Source of the DNA: an uncultured Methylophilaceae bacterium
GTDB lineage: Bacteria; Pseudomonadota; Gammaproteobacteria; Burkholderiales; Methylophilaceae
DNA length: 64,000 nt
Assembly (NCBI GenBank): GCA_903834185.1
Contig: CAILHX010000006.1
Location: 1-64,000, forward strand
Reading direction: 5' to 3'
Part shown: piece after piece, positions 28,685 to 37,972 of the stretch
Numbering within the stretch: position 1 is the first letter of the stretch
How the letters are laid out: every line of letters begins with the position of its first letter
Program-made: the position numbers and the translations under genes
The notes under the pieces: generated by a model
The model's database searches: none
Told to the model about the DNA's origin: nothing
The model's input: only the letters and a program-made list of their open reading frames with translations

Positions 28685-30091
28685 CTATTGCGTGCGAATG
28701 TCGACGAAATGGCCGGCTATCGCGGCTGCGGCAGCCATCTGCGGGCTGACCAAATGAGTACGACCACCCTGACCCTGACGGCCTTCGAAGTTACGGTTGG
28801 AAGTAGAAGCGCAACGCTCGCCCGGAGACAATTTATCCGCATTCATGGCCAGGCACATGGAACAGCCCGGCTCTCGCCATTCAAAACCGGCGTCGGTGAA
28901 TATCTTGTCCAGGCCTTCTTCCTCTGCTTGACGCTTGACGATACCCGAGCCCGGCACCACCAGTGCCAACGTGATATTGCTGGCTTTCTTTTTGCCCTTG
29001 AGCACGGTAGCTGCTGCGCGCAGATCTTCAATGCGTGAATTGGTGCAGGAGCCGATGAATATCTTGTCCAGCTTGATCTCTTCTATCGGCGTATTGGCGG
29101 TCAATCCCATATATTTGAGCGCATTTTCGATGCTGGTGCGCTTGGTAGGATCGCTTTCCTTGGACGGGTCAGGCACGCGCGAGCCTATCGGCAACACTTG
29201 TTCCGGCGAGGTACCCCAGGTGACTTGCGGTGCGATGTCTTCGCCGCGCATCTCCACCACCACATCGAATACTGCGTCGTCGTCCGAGCGCAAGGTATTC
29301 CAGTAAGCTACAGCTGCATCCCAGTCTGCGCCTTTAGGTGCATGTGCCTTACCTTTGAGATAGGCAGATGTTTTCTCGTCAGGCGCTATCATGCCGGAGC
29401 GCGCACCGGCTTCGATCGCCAGGTTGCACACGGTCATGCGTCCTTCCATGGAAAGGCTGCGGATCACCGAGCCTGCGTACTCTATGGTGTAACCGGTGCC
29501 GCCAGCAGTACCGATACGGCCTATCACGGCTAACGCCACATCCTTGGCAGTCACGCCCAAGCCCAATTGACCTTCGATCCTGACCAGCATGTTCTTGGCT
29601 TTTTTCGCCACCAGGGTTTGCGTGGCGAGTACGTGCTCAACTTCCGAAGTGCCGATGCCATGCGCGAAAGCGCCGAAAGCGCCGTGAGTGGAAGTGTGAC
29701 TGTCGCCGCATACCACGGTCATGCCGGGTAAGGTCGTACCGTTTTCCGGGCCGATGACATGGATGATGCCCTGGTTCGCATTCTTGAAAGGAAAATAAAC
29801 CAAAGCGCCGAATTCCTTGATGTTGCTATCCAGCGTTTCCACCTGCAAACGCGAGATCGGGTCTTCGATACCCTTGTCCCAATCCTTGGTGGGCGTGTTG
29901 TGGTCGGGGTTGGCCACCACGGAGCCTTTGCGCCATTGTTTGCGCCCCGCCATGCGCATGCCTTCATAGGCTTGCGCGCTGGTGACTTCATGCACCAGAT
30001 GGCGGTCTATATAAAGCAGGCAGGTACCGTCTGCTTCCTCGCGCACAACGTGCGCTTCCCATAATTTATCGTATAAAGTTTTGCCAGCCAT
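28685..30091 (-). CDS. leuC: 3-isopropylmalate dehydratase large subunit
   Basis: The large subunit of isopropylmalate isomerase, carrying a [4Fe-4S] cluster. In the 468-residue protein the cluster cysteines are in IGSCTNSR and in GCSMCLAMN, and [13 protein letters not shown] is the aconitase signature. I placed the start at 30091 ([16 protein letters not shown]), which has AGGAGG just upstream. A longer open frame to 30151 lacks family similarity. The 236-base upstream region is shared with a divergent regulator gene. Confidence 0.97.
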   Translation of the reverse strand: MAGKTLYDKLWEAHVVREEADGTCLLYIDRHLVHEVTSAQAYEGMRMAGRKQWRKGSVVANPDHNTPTKDWDKGIEDPISRLQVETLDSNIKEFGALVYFPFKNANQGIIHVIGPENGTTLPGMTVVCGDSHTSTHGAFGAFAHGIGTSEVEHVLATQTLVAKKAKNMLVRIEGQLGLGVTAKDVALAVIGRIGTAGGTGYTIEYAGSVIRSLSMEGRMTVCNLAIEAGARSGMIAPDEKTSAYLKGKAHAPKGADWDAAVAYWNTLRSDDDAVFDVVVEMRGEDIAPQVTWGTSPEQVLPIGSRVPDPSKESDPTKRTSIENALKYMGLTANTPIEEIKLDKIFIGSCTNSRIEDLRAAATVLKGKKKASNITLALVVPGSGIVKRQAEEEGLDKIFTDAGFEWREPGCSMCLAMNADKLSPGERCASTSNRNFEGRQGQGGRTHLVSPQMAAAAAIAGHFVDIRTQ

Positions 30092-30117
30092 GATTCCTCC
30101 TAAATAAAAATTACTGT

Positions 30118-30214
30118 GAAAGTCATCTGCTACGTTGTGCGGTGCTCGCAATCCTCATGTACAAACACTTACATTCCGGTTGCTGCGCTCCGTACGCCCT
30201 GCATATGAACTTTC
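30118..30214. repeat. 97-bp imperfect inverted repeat in the leuC leader region
   Basis: GAAAGTCATCTGC (30118-30130) is mirrored by GCATATGAACTTTC (30201-30214). Inside, further imperfect pairing leads to an ATGTA/TACAT tip around 30158-30174. Transcribed with leuC it would fold as one long interrupted hairpin. Similar sequences are, to my memory, dispersed in related betaproteobacterial genomes; I cannot check that here. Confidence 0.5.
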
Positions 30215-30292
30215 TCGCTACATTTTTAGACGGCTTCTTAAAATATGAGTGCAGCATATGCGCTTTTTAATACCGTAACAAGAATAGTTGTT

Positions 30293-30302
30293 ATACTAGT
30301 AT
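30293..30302. promoter_or_regulatory. Palindrome ATACTAGTAT upstream of the MmyB-type regulator
   Basis: A perfect 10-bp palindrome with GTT/AAC flanks, 25 bases before the regulator start, where a promoter would lie. It is a candidate autoregulatory operator. Confidence 0.4.
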
Positions 30303-30327
30303 CAACACTAATACTCTATGTAACTAA

Positions 30328-31134
30328 ATGGATACCAGACGCAAGGAATTGGGTGAGTTTTTACAGGTACTACGCCAACGCAGTGCACCTGAAGAATTCG
30401 GTTTTCCCCTCGGCAGTCGCCGTCGCACCAAAGGCTTGCGCCGCGAAGAAGTCGCGCAATTGGCCGGCATCAGCCCTACCTGGTACACCTGGATAGAGCA
30501 GGGGCGTGAGGTGAACGTCTCTGCCGAGGCATTGGACAGGCTGGCGCAAGTGATGAAACTGTCGCGCTCTGAACGGGATTATCTGTTCGACATCGCAGGC
30601 AGGCGCGACCCCAAGGCCACACATACCGAGGAAGATTCTGTCCCCGAAGCGCTGGTGGCAATGCTTACCGACATCCGCATACCTGCCTATATCATGGGGC
30701 GCTACTGGGATGTTCTGGCATGGAACGATGCCGCAAGTGAGTTATTTGTGGGCTGGCTGGATCGAAAGTCGCGGTCAAAATCTCAATCAAAAACGACGCC
30801 TCTACCCAATCTGCTGCGTTATGTGTTTCAAATACCGGAAGCACAACTTTTCGTGGAAAACTGGGAAGTGCGCGCGCGTCGGCTGACGGCAGAATTTCGT
30901 GCCGATTGCCGCAGCCGTCTGGATGAGCCGGGAGTACAGCAGTTGGTCACCGAGCTCATACAGTCCAGCCCGGAATTCGCCAGATTCTGGCAACAACATG
31001 ACGTGCTGGAGCGGCAGGGGGGGCAACGTTCCTTCAATCATCCCAAGCTCGGCCTGATTGATTTTCAGCAGGTCACCTTGCGACCTGTGGAGCAGGATCA
31101 GTTAAAACTGGTACTTCTAAGGCCTAATCCTTAA
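30328..31134 (+). CDS. XRE-type regulator with MmyB-like ligand-binding domain
   Basis: A 268-residue transcription factor. The N-terminal helix-turn-helix (about 27-80) shows GLRREEVAQLAGISPTWYTW and the conserved IEQGRE. The C-terminal region (about 105-265) has the pattern of MmyB-like domains, a PAS-related fold reported to bind fatty-acid-like ligands: IMGRYWDVLAWNDAA, NLLRYVF and the FQQVTLRP end. It is divergent from leuC and its last four bases overlap the end of cimA. Its targets are unknown; leu regulation, the neighbouring promoter or unrelated genes are all possible. Confidence 0.85.
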   Translation: MDTRRKELGEFLQVLRQRSAPEEFGFPLGSRRRTKGLRREEVAQLAGISPTWYTWIEQGREVNVSAEALDRLAQVMKLSRSERDYLFDIAGRRDPKATHTEEDSVPEALVAMLTDIRIPAYIMGRYWDVLAWNDAASELFVGWLDRKSRSKSQSKTTPLPNLLRYVFQIPEAQLFVENWEVRARRLTAEFRADCRSRLDEPGVQQLVTELIQSSPEFARFWQQHDVLERQGGQRSFNHPKLGLIDFQQVTLRPVEQDQLKLVLLRPNP

Positions 31135-32714
31135 GCAGTGATTTTTGAGTGTTCCTGATCGCGCATCAGCTTATACTCGATCGAATCCACCAGCGCGCGC
31201 CATGAAGCTTCAATAATATCGGTGGAAACACCTACCGTAGTCCAGCTTTCGTTATGGTCGGTAGATTCGATCAGCACGCGTACCTTGGCGGCCGAAGCCT
31301 GGTCGGAATCCAGTACCCTGACTTTATAATCGGTAAGCTTGATCTCTTTGATGGCAGGGTAGAAACGCTCCAGCGCTTTGCGCATGGCCTTATCCAGCGC
31401 GTTGACCGGACCATCGCCCTCGGCTGTGGCAGACTCTTCCTGGCCCCCAACCACGATACGCAGAGTGGCGCTGGAATTGATCTCATTCAGCGAAGGTTCG
31501 TGCACTACCACCTTGTATTCTTTGAGGTCGAAAAAAGGCTGGTATTGACCGAGCATCTTGCGCACCAGCAGGTCGAATGAGCTCTCCGCATTCTCGAACT
31601 GATAACCATCGTGCTCCAGCGCTTTGATGCGCTCCAATATCTGCTTGGTCTCGGCGGAGTCTTTATGCAGGTTGGGATCTATGGCGTTGATCTTGCCCAG
31701 AAGTGCGCTACGGCCTGCCACTTCCGATACCAGGATATGGCGGGCATTGCCTACCGACTCCGGGTTGATGTGCTCGTAAGAAACGGGGTTTTTACTGACT
31801 GCGTCGATGTGCATGCCGCCTTTGTGCGAGAACGCATCGTTACCGACATAAGGCGCTTTTTCGTTATGCGTCATATTGGCGACTTCACTGACAAAGCGGG
31901 CGACGGAGGTCAAGTGCTGCAGTTTTCCCTGTGGCAGACACTCCAATCCCATTTTGAGCTGCAGATTGGGGATGATGGAACATAGATTGGCATTACCGCA
32001 ACGTTCGCCGATGCCATTGATGGTGCCCTGCACCTGAGTTGCACCGGCCTGTATCGCCATCATTGAGTTGGCGACGGCCATTTCGCTATCATTGTGGCAA
32101 TGGATCCCTAACGGCGTGGAAAATTTCTCCGCCACCTTTTTGGTGATGTCGAAAATCTCATTGGGAAATGTGCCACCATTGGTATCGCACAAGCACAGGT
32201 AATCCGCTCCTGCATCAGCCGCAGCGCTCAGGGTTTGCAAGGCATAATCGGCGTTGGCTTTATAACCATCGTAGAAATGCTCGGCATCGAAAACCACTTC
32301 TTTGTCCTGTGCTTTCAGATAGCGGATGGTATCCGCGATCATGTTCAGGTTTTCTTGCAAACTAGTACGCAGAATGTCGGTGACCTGGTAATCCCAGCAC
32401 TTGCCGAAAATAGCGACGGCGGCAGTGTTGGCGCGTAACAGGGATTTCAGATTGTTATCCGCCTCTGCAGCGATTCCTACCTTGCGTGTACTGCCAAAGG
32501 CAATGATCTTCGCGTGTTTTAAATCCAGTTCGCCGACACGGGCAAAGAATTCCAGATCCTTGGGGTTGGAGCCGGGATTGCCTGCTTCGATATAACTGAC
32601 GCCCAGTTCGTCCAGCTTTTCCACGATCTTGATCTTGTCCTCGACCGAGAACGAGATTCCCTGAGCCTGCGCGCCATCACGCAGGGTTGAGTCATAGGCA
32701 AAAATCTTTGTCAT
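31131..32714 (-). CDS. cimA: Citramalate synthase
   Basis: Makes (R)-citramalate from pyruvate and acetyl-CoA, giving 2-oxobutyrate for isoleucine without threonine deaminase. The 527-residue protein has the HMGL-like catalytic start YDSTLRDGAQAQG, the metal site GIHCHND, and a C-terminal LeuA-dimer regulatory domain (about 395-520, GPVNALDKAMRKAL). DSTLRDGAQA and NGIGERCGN are typical of the CimA branch rather than LeuA. The leuBCD genes beside it act on the citramalate intermediates as well as on leucine precursors. Confidence 0.92.
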   Translation of the reverse strand: MTKIFAYDSTLRDGAQAQGISFSVEDKIKIVEKLDELGVSYIEAGNPGSNPKDLEFFARVGELDLKHAKIIAFGSTRKVGIAAEADNNLKSLLRANTAAVAIFGKCWDYQVTDILRTSLQENLNMIADTIRYLKAQDKEVVFDAEHFYDGYKANADYALQTLSAAADAGADYLCLCDTNGGTFPNEIFDITKKVAEKFSTPLGIHCHNDSEMAVANSMMAIQAGATQVQGTINGIGERCGNANLCSIIPNLQLKMGLECLPQGKLQHLTSVARFVSEVANMTHNEKAPYVGNDAFSHKGGMHIDAVSKNPVSYEHINPESVGNARHILVSEVAGRSALLGKINAIDPNLHKDSAETKQILERIKALEHDGYQFENAESSFDLLVRKMLGQYQPFFDLKEYKVVVHEPSLNEINSSATLRIVVGGQEESATAEGDGPVNALDKAMRKALERFYPAIKEIKLTDYKVRVLDSDQASAAKVRVLIESTDHNESWTTVGVSTDIIEASWRALVDSIEYKLMRDQEHSKITA

Positions 32715-32778
32715 TTAATATTAACTGTGAGGTATCGCAAGTGGCGCTATTATGCCAAAGATCGAGCCGGGTGCGTGG

Positions 32779-33411
32779 CTATGAGGGAATTATGCGGGGA
32801 GTCTTCAGGCCTTCAAGGTAGGTGTGAACCAGTTGCTCTGCTTCTTTGCTAAGGGAAAAGGATTCGGGGTTAAGTATCCAGCTGGAAATCAGTCCGTCTA
32901 TCAGCGCATGCATGCCGATTGCGGCGACTCGTGCGTTCAGGGTCTTAGGCAGACAGTTCTGGTCGATCGCGGATTGTATGCTTTGTTCGATCTGCTCAAG
33001 ACAGCCTGCACGACTTTCCAGTTGTCTTTCTCTGGCAACAGCCATCTCGTCTACCAATTCGCATTTATGGTTGACGATATCGAACACACGACGCGTTTGG
33101 GCATCGGCTGCAACATGTTTTAGCACCGTCACTGCACTGGTCTGAAGGAAGGAAAGAGGTGTTGCAATCTGCTCTGCATTTAGTCGGTCTATCATTTCAT
33201 CAATAGGCATTTTCACTCGTTCCAGCATGGCGTGGAACAAATCGGCCTTATTCTTGAAATGCCAGTAGATGGCCCCTCTGGTCAGGCCTGCAGCCGCGGC
33301 GATCTCAGACAGGGAAGTGCGCGCCACGCCTTTTTCGTTGAACACACTTTCAGCCGCATCCAATAAAAGGTTACGGGTTGCTTCGGCATCTTCTTTTGTT
33401 CGTCGGACCAT
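32779..33411 (-). CDS. TetR-family repressor, AcrR/TtgR type
   Basis: A 210-residue regulator. The N-terminal HTH (about 27-60) reads RTSLSEIAAAAGLTRGAIYWHFKNKADLF, nearly the consensus of the AcrR/TtgR group. The ligand-binding C-terminal domain is typical in length. It is divergent from an RND efflux operon, and an AcrR-like palindrome lies between the two. It very likely represses the pump and itself until a drug or metabolite binds. Confidence 0.92.
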   Translation of the reverse strand: MVRRTKEDAEATRNLLLDAAESVFNEKGVARTSLSEIAAAAGLTRGAIYWHFKNKADLFHAMLERVKMPIDEMIDRLNAEQIATPLSFLQTSAVTVLKHVAADAQTRRVFDIVNHKCELVDEMAVARERQLESRAGCLEQIEQSIQSAIDQNCLPKTLNARVAAIGMHALIDGLISSWILNPESFSLSKEAEQLVHTYLEGLKTPRIIPS

Positions 33412-33458
33412 ATTTTGCTTATGAATTCAGGCCCGGAAAAATGGGCAAAAATTTCTCT

Positions 33459-33484
33459 TTACATACATGCATGAATGTATGTAA
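33459..33484. promoter_or_regulatory. AcrR-type operator in the divergent efflux promoter region
   Basis: TTACATACAT and ATGTATGTAA form perfect 10-bp arms around a 6-base centre. The arms are, as I recall the E. coli site, the same TACATACAT/ATGTATGTA arms that AcrR binds. It sits between the repressor gene and the pump operon. Confidence 0.88.
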
Positions 33485-33575
33485 GATTAACACGGATTGG
33501 ATTAAACCCGCAATCATCCATTTGTAGCCTATTCATTTTAGCCTGACCATTTCAAGCCCGACTAAGGATTCGATT

Positions 33576-34778
33576 ATGTATGTTGTCTCAGCCATTAATC
33601 AAAACAAGCTAACCAAGCCGCTGCTGGCTATTCTGTCGGTGGTAGCATTAAGCGCCATATTGACTGCCTGCAAGGGTGGCAATTCTCAAGGTGGCATGCA
33701 AATGCCGCCGGCGCAGGTGTCGGTACAGGTAGTAACGGCAAAAACGGTGCCCGTGGATATGGAATATACCGGACAGATATCCGGGGTGCGTGATGCTGAA
33801 GTACGTGCGCGCGTCACTGGAGTGCTGCTGAGCAGAAACTATGTGGAAGGTGCTGTGGTACGGGAAGGGCAATCCCTATTCACCATAGACCCCGCGCCTT
33901 ATCAGGCGGCGCTGGCAAGAGCAGAGGCCGATATGGCAAGTGCGGAAGCCAAGCATGCACAAGCGATGCGTGATGTCGCCAGACTTAAGCCACTGATAGA
34001 GGCGAAAGCGATTTCGCAAAAAGATTACGACGATGCAGCCTCTGCCGAACAGATTTCCGCCGCTGACGTCAAATCTGCCGACGCACGGGTCACCGATGCC
34101 AGGCTGAATCTCAGTTATACCCGCGTTGCCGCACCGATCTCCGGAGTGACTGGTCGTATACAGGTGACAGAAGGTGCGTTGATCTCGGGTCCCGACATCC
34201 TGTTAACCACCATCACCCAGACCAGCCCCATTTACGCTATTGCCAGCGTGTCGGATAACGACCAGTTGCGTTTGAACCATGATGTGCAGGCAGGTGAGCT
34301 GCAGTTGCCCAAGGATGGTCGTTTCGATGTCTCGGTGAAGCTGGCCGATGGGTCGGCTTATCCCTATAGCGGAAAAGTGAATTTTGCGGATATCCGCCTG
34401 AATCCTGCAACCGGCACCAGCGAAGTGCGTGCTGCGCTGCCCAATCCGAAAGGCATTCTGCGTCCAGGCCAGTTCGTGCGCGTGAAATTGAGTGGTGGCA
34501 AGCGTCTGAATGCATTGCTGGTGGCTCAACGTGCAGTGCTGGAAGGCCCGCAGGGTAAATACGTCTACGTAGTAAACGCCAAGAGCCAGGTTGAGAGCCG
34601 ACCCGTTGAAGAGGGCGACTGGGCGGGCGAGCAATGGGTGATCAACAAAGGCTTGCAAGTCGGCGATAAGGTAATCGTGGATGGCGTGGCCAAAATCGGT
34701 CCGGGTGCACCAGTGAATGTCACCGAAACCGTCACATCCACTCCAGATAAGGCGGCTAACGCGCCTGTTGCAAATTAA
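33576..34778 (+). CDS. RND efflux periplasmic adaptor, AcrA/MexA type
   Basis: The membrane-fusion subunit that links the pump and the outer-membrane channel. The 400-residue protein is a lipoprotein: hydrophobic stretch about 14-31 and lipobox ILTAC with Cys32. It has the lipoyl/hairpin region (YTGQISGVRDAEVRARV, coiled coil about 110-165), the beta-barrel segment TGTSEVRAALPNP and a membrane-proximal domain. First gene of the pump operon; the pump gene starts 17 bases after its stop. Confidence 0.95.
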   Translation: MYVVSAINQNKLTKPLLAILSVVALSAILTACKGGNSQGGMQMPPAQVSVQVVTAKTVPVDMEYTGQISGVRDAEVRARVTGVLLSRNYVEGAVVREGQSLFTIDPAPYQAALARAEADMASAEAKHAQAMRDVARLKPLIEAKAISQKDYDDAASAEQISAADVKSADARVTDARLNLSYTRVAAPISGVTGRIQVTEGALISGPDILLTTITQTSPIYAIASVSDNDQLRLNHDVQAGELQLPKDGRFDVSVKLADGSAYPYSGKVNFADIRLNPATGTSEVRAALPNPKGILRPGQFVRVKLSGGKRLNALLVAQRAVLEGPQGKYVYVVNAKSQVESRPVEEGDWAGEQWVINKGLQVGDKVIVDGVAKIGPGAPVNVTETVTSTPDKAANAPVAN

Positions 34779-34795
34779 GTAAGGCGGCGAAAATA

Positions 34796-37700
34796 ATGTT
34801 TTCAAATTTCTTTATCAAACGCCCGATTTTTGCGGCGGTTCTATCCATCTTCATCGTTATTGCCGGTCTGGCATCTATGCGTACCTTGCCGATCGCGCAA
34901 TATCCCGAGATCGCGCCACCTGTGGTGACGGTACGTGCTGTTTATCCCGGGGCATCCGCAGCAGTGCTGGAACAGACCGTGGCTTCGCCGCTTGAGTCTC
35001 AAATCACGGGTGTGGAAGATATGATGTATATGAGTTCCACCTCTGCCTCCAACGGTGTTGTGGAAATCCAGATCACATTCAACATTGGTGCCGATGCTGA
35101 TAAGGCAGCACTCAACGTCAATAACCGCGTCAAGCAAGCCGAGGCACGTTTGCCGGAAGAAGTGCGGCGCCAGGGGGTGACGGTGGAGAAAGGCTCATCT
35201 TCATTCCTGCAGGTGATCGCGTTCTATTCTCCGGACGGTCGTTACAACGATATTTTCACGAGTAATTACGTTACCCTGAACGTGCTGGATCGCATCAAGC
35301 GCATTCCGGGTACCACCAATGTGCAGATTTTCGGTGCCAAGGATTACGCCATGCGCATCTGGCTCAAACCGGAGCGTCTGACGCATCTGGGAATTTCAGT
35401 AAATGAGGTGGTCGCTGCCATACAAAGCCAGAATGCCCAGTTCGCCCCGGGCAAAGTAGGCCAGCCGCCTACCGACAATGGGCAGGAATTGGTATATACC
35501 ATTTCCGCCCAGGGTAGATTGAGTGACCCGAAACAGTTTGAGCAAATCATTGTCCGTGCTGACAATAAAGGCGGTATCGTCCGTCTTTCCGACGTGGCGA
35601 GAGTGGAACTGGGTTCCAAGGACTATGATTTCAGAGGTCGCGTCAGCGGTAAGAACGCCACGCTGATGGGTGTATTCCTTCAACCGGGTGCCAATGCGCT
35701 GGGTGTGGCGGAGGAAGTCAACAAGACCGTGGCCGAGCTAGCCAAATCCTTCCCGCCGGGACTGGAGCGTGCAGTGGTGTACGACACCACCAGATTCGTC
35801 AAAGTGTCTATCCATGAGGTAGTGAAGACTCTGTTCGAAGCCATGGTGCTGGTATTCCTCGTGGTGCTGCTGTTCCTGCAAAACCTGCGAGCGACATTGA
35901 TCCCCACGCTGGCAGTACCTGTGTCATTAATAGGGACATTTGCCGGTTTGCATGTATTGGGATATTCCATCAATACCCTGACGTTATTCGGCATGGTGCT
36001 GTCCATCGGTATCGTGGTGGACGATGCCATTGTGGTGCTGGAGAACGCCGAACGTCTGATGCATGATCAAAAACTATCCGCGCGTGATGCTGCGATGGAA
36101 GCAATGCGCGAGGTCACCAGCCCTATCATCGCCATCATGCTGGTGCTGGTCTCGGTGTTCGTGCCGATCGCGTTCATGGGCGGTTTGGCTGGTGAGCTCT
36201 ATCGACAGTTCGCTATTACCATCTCAATCTCCGTGGTGATTTCCGCGCTGGTTGCACTGACGTTGACGCCCGCTTTGTGCGCCATCATCCTGAAACCGGA
36301 ACGTCATGAAAATGTGAACGCATTCTATAGATGGTTCAACAAGTTCTTCGCTTCGGTCACAAAACACTATACCGGTGGCGTGAGCTGGCTTATCAAGCGC
36401 ACTGCAGTTGGTCTGGTATTGTTTACGGTGATGATCGCTGCCGTGGTCGTGTTGTGGAAATTCACGCCAACGTCGCTGGTTCCGGATGAAGATCAAGGCT
36501 ATTACATCAGTGCCGTATTCCTGCCGGATGGTGCCAGCCTGGAACGTACAGACAAGGTTGTGGGCAAAGTGACACAGGCTATTCTGTCCAACCCTGCAAA
36601 TCAATTCTCGGTGGCCTTTACCGGCATGGACTTTTTGGGGGGCTCTTTCAAGAATAGCGCCGCGACCATTTTTGTGCCGCAAGTGCCGTGGGATCAGCGC
36701 AAGATGCCGAGTCAAGCGCTGGTAGGAGAGTTTTTTGGCAAGACAGCAGGCATCAAGGAGGCATTGGTGCTGGCATTCAATCCGCCAGCCATCTTCGGCC
36801 TTGGCAATTCCGGAGGTTTTGAGGTCAACATCCAGAACAAGGGAGACGGTGGCGCCAAGCGCTTGAGCGAAGTGACCCAGCAGTTTCTGGCCAAGGCTGC
36901 CCAGGATCATACCTTTGCATTTGTGCAAACCTTGTGGCGTTATAACACGCCGCAGCTGTATATCAACGTGGACAGGGAGCGTGCAGCTTCGTTGGGTGTC
37001 AACCTGCAGGATGCCTTCAACACCTTGTCGGCGACCATGGGAACCTTGTATGTGAACGACTTCAACAAACTGGGGCGTACCTGGGAAGTGCTCATGTCGG
37101 CAGATCAGGAATATCGTCGTAAACCCGAAGATGTGCTGGCGATGTATGTGAAGTCGTCGAATAATCAGATGGTGCCGCTATCGGCATTTGCCAAAGTGGA
37201 ATACAGCACCGGTCCGGATACGCTGACACGTTTCAACAACCTGCCTTCGGTGAAGATCCTGGGTAATGCTGCGCCAGGCGTGAGCTCCGGCCAGGCAATC
37301 GCCGAGGTGGAAAAGCTGATGAATCAAGTACTGCCTCCAGATTTTACTTATGAATGGAGTGGTAGTGCGTTCCAGGAGAAACGTACCGGTGGAGCTTCGA
37401 ATATCGCCCTGGTGCTGGCTGCCATTATGATGTTCTTTATTCTTGCGGCGTTGTACGAAAGCTGGTTATTACCATTCTCGGTACTGCTGGCGCTGCCATT
37501 TGGCGTGTTCGGCGCACTCGCTATTGTCTGGGTACGCAATCTGGCTTTTGCCCTGATATTCCCCGGCATACCGATTCCGCCGCTTGCCAATGACGTGTAC
37601 TTCCAGATCGGTCTGGTGACTTTGCTGGGTCTGGCTGCGAAAAACGCTATTCTGATCGTGGAATTCGCCATCATGAAGCAAAAGGAAGATGGTTTGAGCG

Positions 37701-37972
37701 TGGTTGATGCGGTAGTTGAAGCGGCCAGGTTGCGCTTCCGCCCCATTCTGATGACTTCCATGGCATTTATTCTGGGCGTAGTACCGCTGGTATTCTCGAC
37801 AGGCGCTGGTGCCGGCGCGCGGCAATCGGTCGGTACCGGGGTCATGGGCGGCATGTTGGGAGCGACTTTCCTGGCGATTTTCTTTGTGCCGCTGTTCTTC
37901 AAATGGCTGGATCACAAGCCACACCATATACCTGAGAGTAAAGCAGCAGTAGGAGATACGAATGAGCATTAA
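34796..37972 (+). CDS. RND multidrug efflux pump, AcrB/MexB/TtgB type
   Basis: A proton-driven inner-membrane exporter of the HAE1 family, 1058 residues with 12 expected helices and two large periplasmic loops. The N-terminus MFSNFFIKRPIFAAVLSI is the family signature. The proton-relay residues are present: Asp409 and Asp410 (VVDDAIVVLENAERLM) and Lys949 (LAAKNAILIVEFA). It exports hydrophobic drugs or solvents through the outer-membrane factor encoded next, whose gene overlaps by 11 bases. Confidence 0.96.
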   Translation: MFSNFFIKRPIFAAVLSIFIVIAGLASMRTLPIAQYPEIAPPVVTVRAVYPGASAAVLEQTVASPLESQITGVEDMMYMSSTSASNGVVEIQITFNIGADADKAALNVNNRVKQAEARLPEEVRRQGVTVEKGSSSFLQVIAFYSPDGRYNDIFTSNYVTLNVLDRIKRIPGTTNVQIFGAKDYAMRIWLKPERLTHLGISVNEVVAAIQSQNAQFAPGKVGQPPTDNGQELVYTISAQGRLSDPKQFEQIIVRADNKGGIVRLSDVARVELGSKDYDFRGRVSGKNATLMGVFLQPGANALGVAEEVNKTVAELAKSFPPGLERAVVYDTTRFVKVSIHEVVKTLFEAMVLVFLVVLLFLQNLRATLIPTLAVPVSLIGTFAGLHVLGYSINTLTLFGMVLSIGIVVDDAIVVLENAERLMHDQKLSARDAAMEAMREVTSPIIAIMLVLVSVFVPIAFMGGLAGELYRQFAITISISVVISALVALTLTPALCAIILKPERHENVNAFYRWFNKFFASVTKHYTGGVSWLIKRTAVGLVLFTVMIAAVVVLWKFTPTSLVPDEDQGYYISAVFLPDGASLERTDKVVGKVTQAILSNPANQFSVAFTGMDFLGGSFKNSAATIFVPQVPWDQRKMPSQALVGEFFGKTAGIKEALVLAFNPPAIFGLGNSGGFEVNIQNKGDGGAKRLSEVTQQFLAKAAQDHTFAFVQTLWRYNTPQLYINVDRERAASLGVNLQDAFNTLSATMGTLYVNDFNKLGRTWEVLMSADQEYRRKPEDVLAMYVKSSNNQMVPLSAFAKVEYSTGPDTLTRFNNLPSVKILGNAAPGVSSGQAIAEVEKLMNQVLPPDFTYEWSGSAFQEKRTGGASNIALVLAAIMMFFILAALYESWLLPFSVLLALPFGVFGALAIVWVRNLAFALIFPGIPIPPLANDVYFQIGLVTLLGLAAKNAILIVEFAIMKQKEDGLSVVDAVVEAARLRFRPILMTSMAFILGVVPLVFSTGAGAGARQSVGTGVMGGMLGATFLAIFFVPLFFKWLDHKPHHIPESKAAVGDTNEH

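Noticed and set aside
28064-29038. A 324-codon plus-strand open frame across leuD and leuC
   Set aside because: It lies opposite two well-conserved genes, has no family-like motif, and reflects codon bias of leuC/leuD on the other strand.
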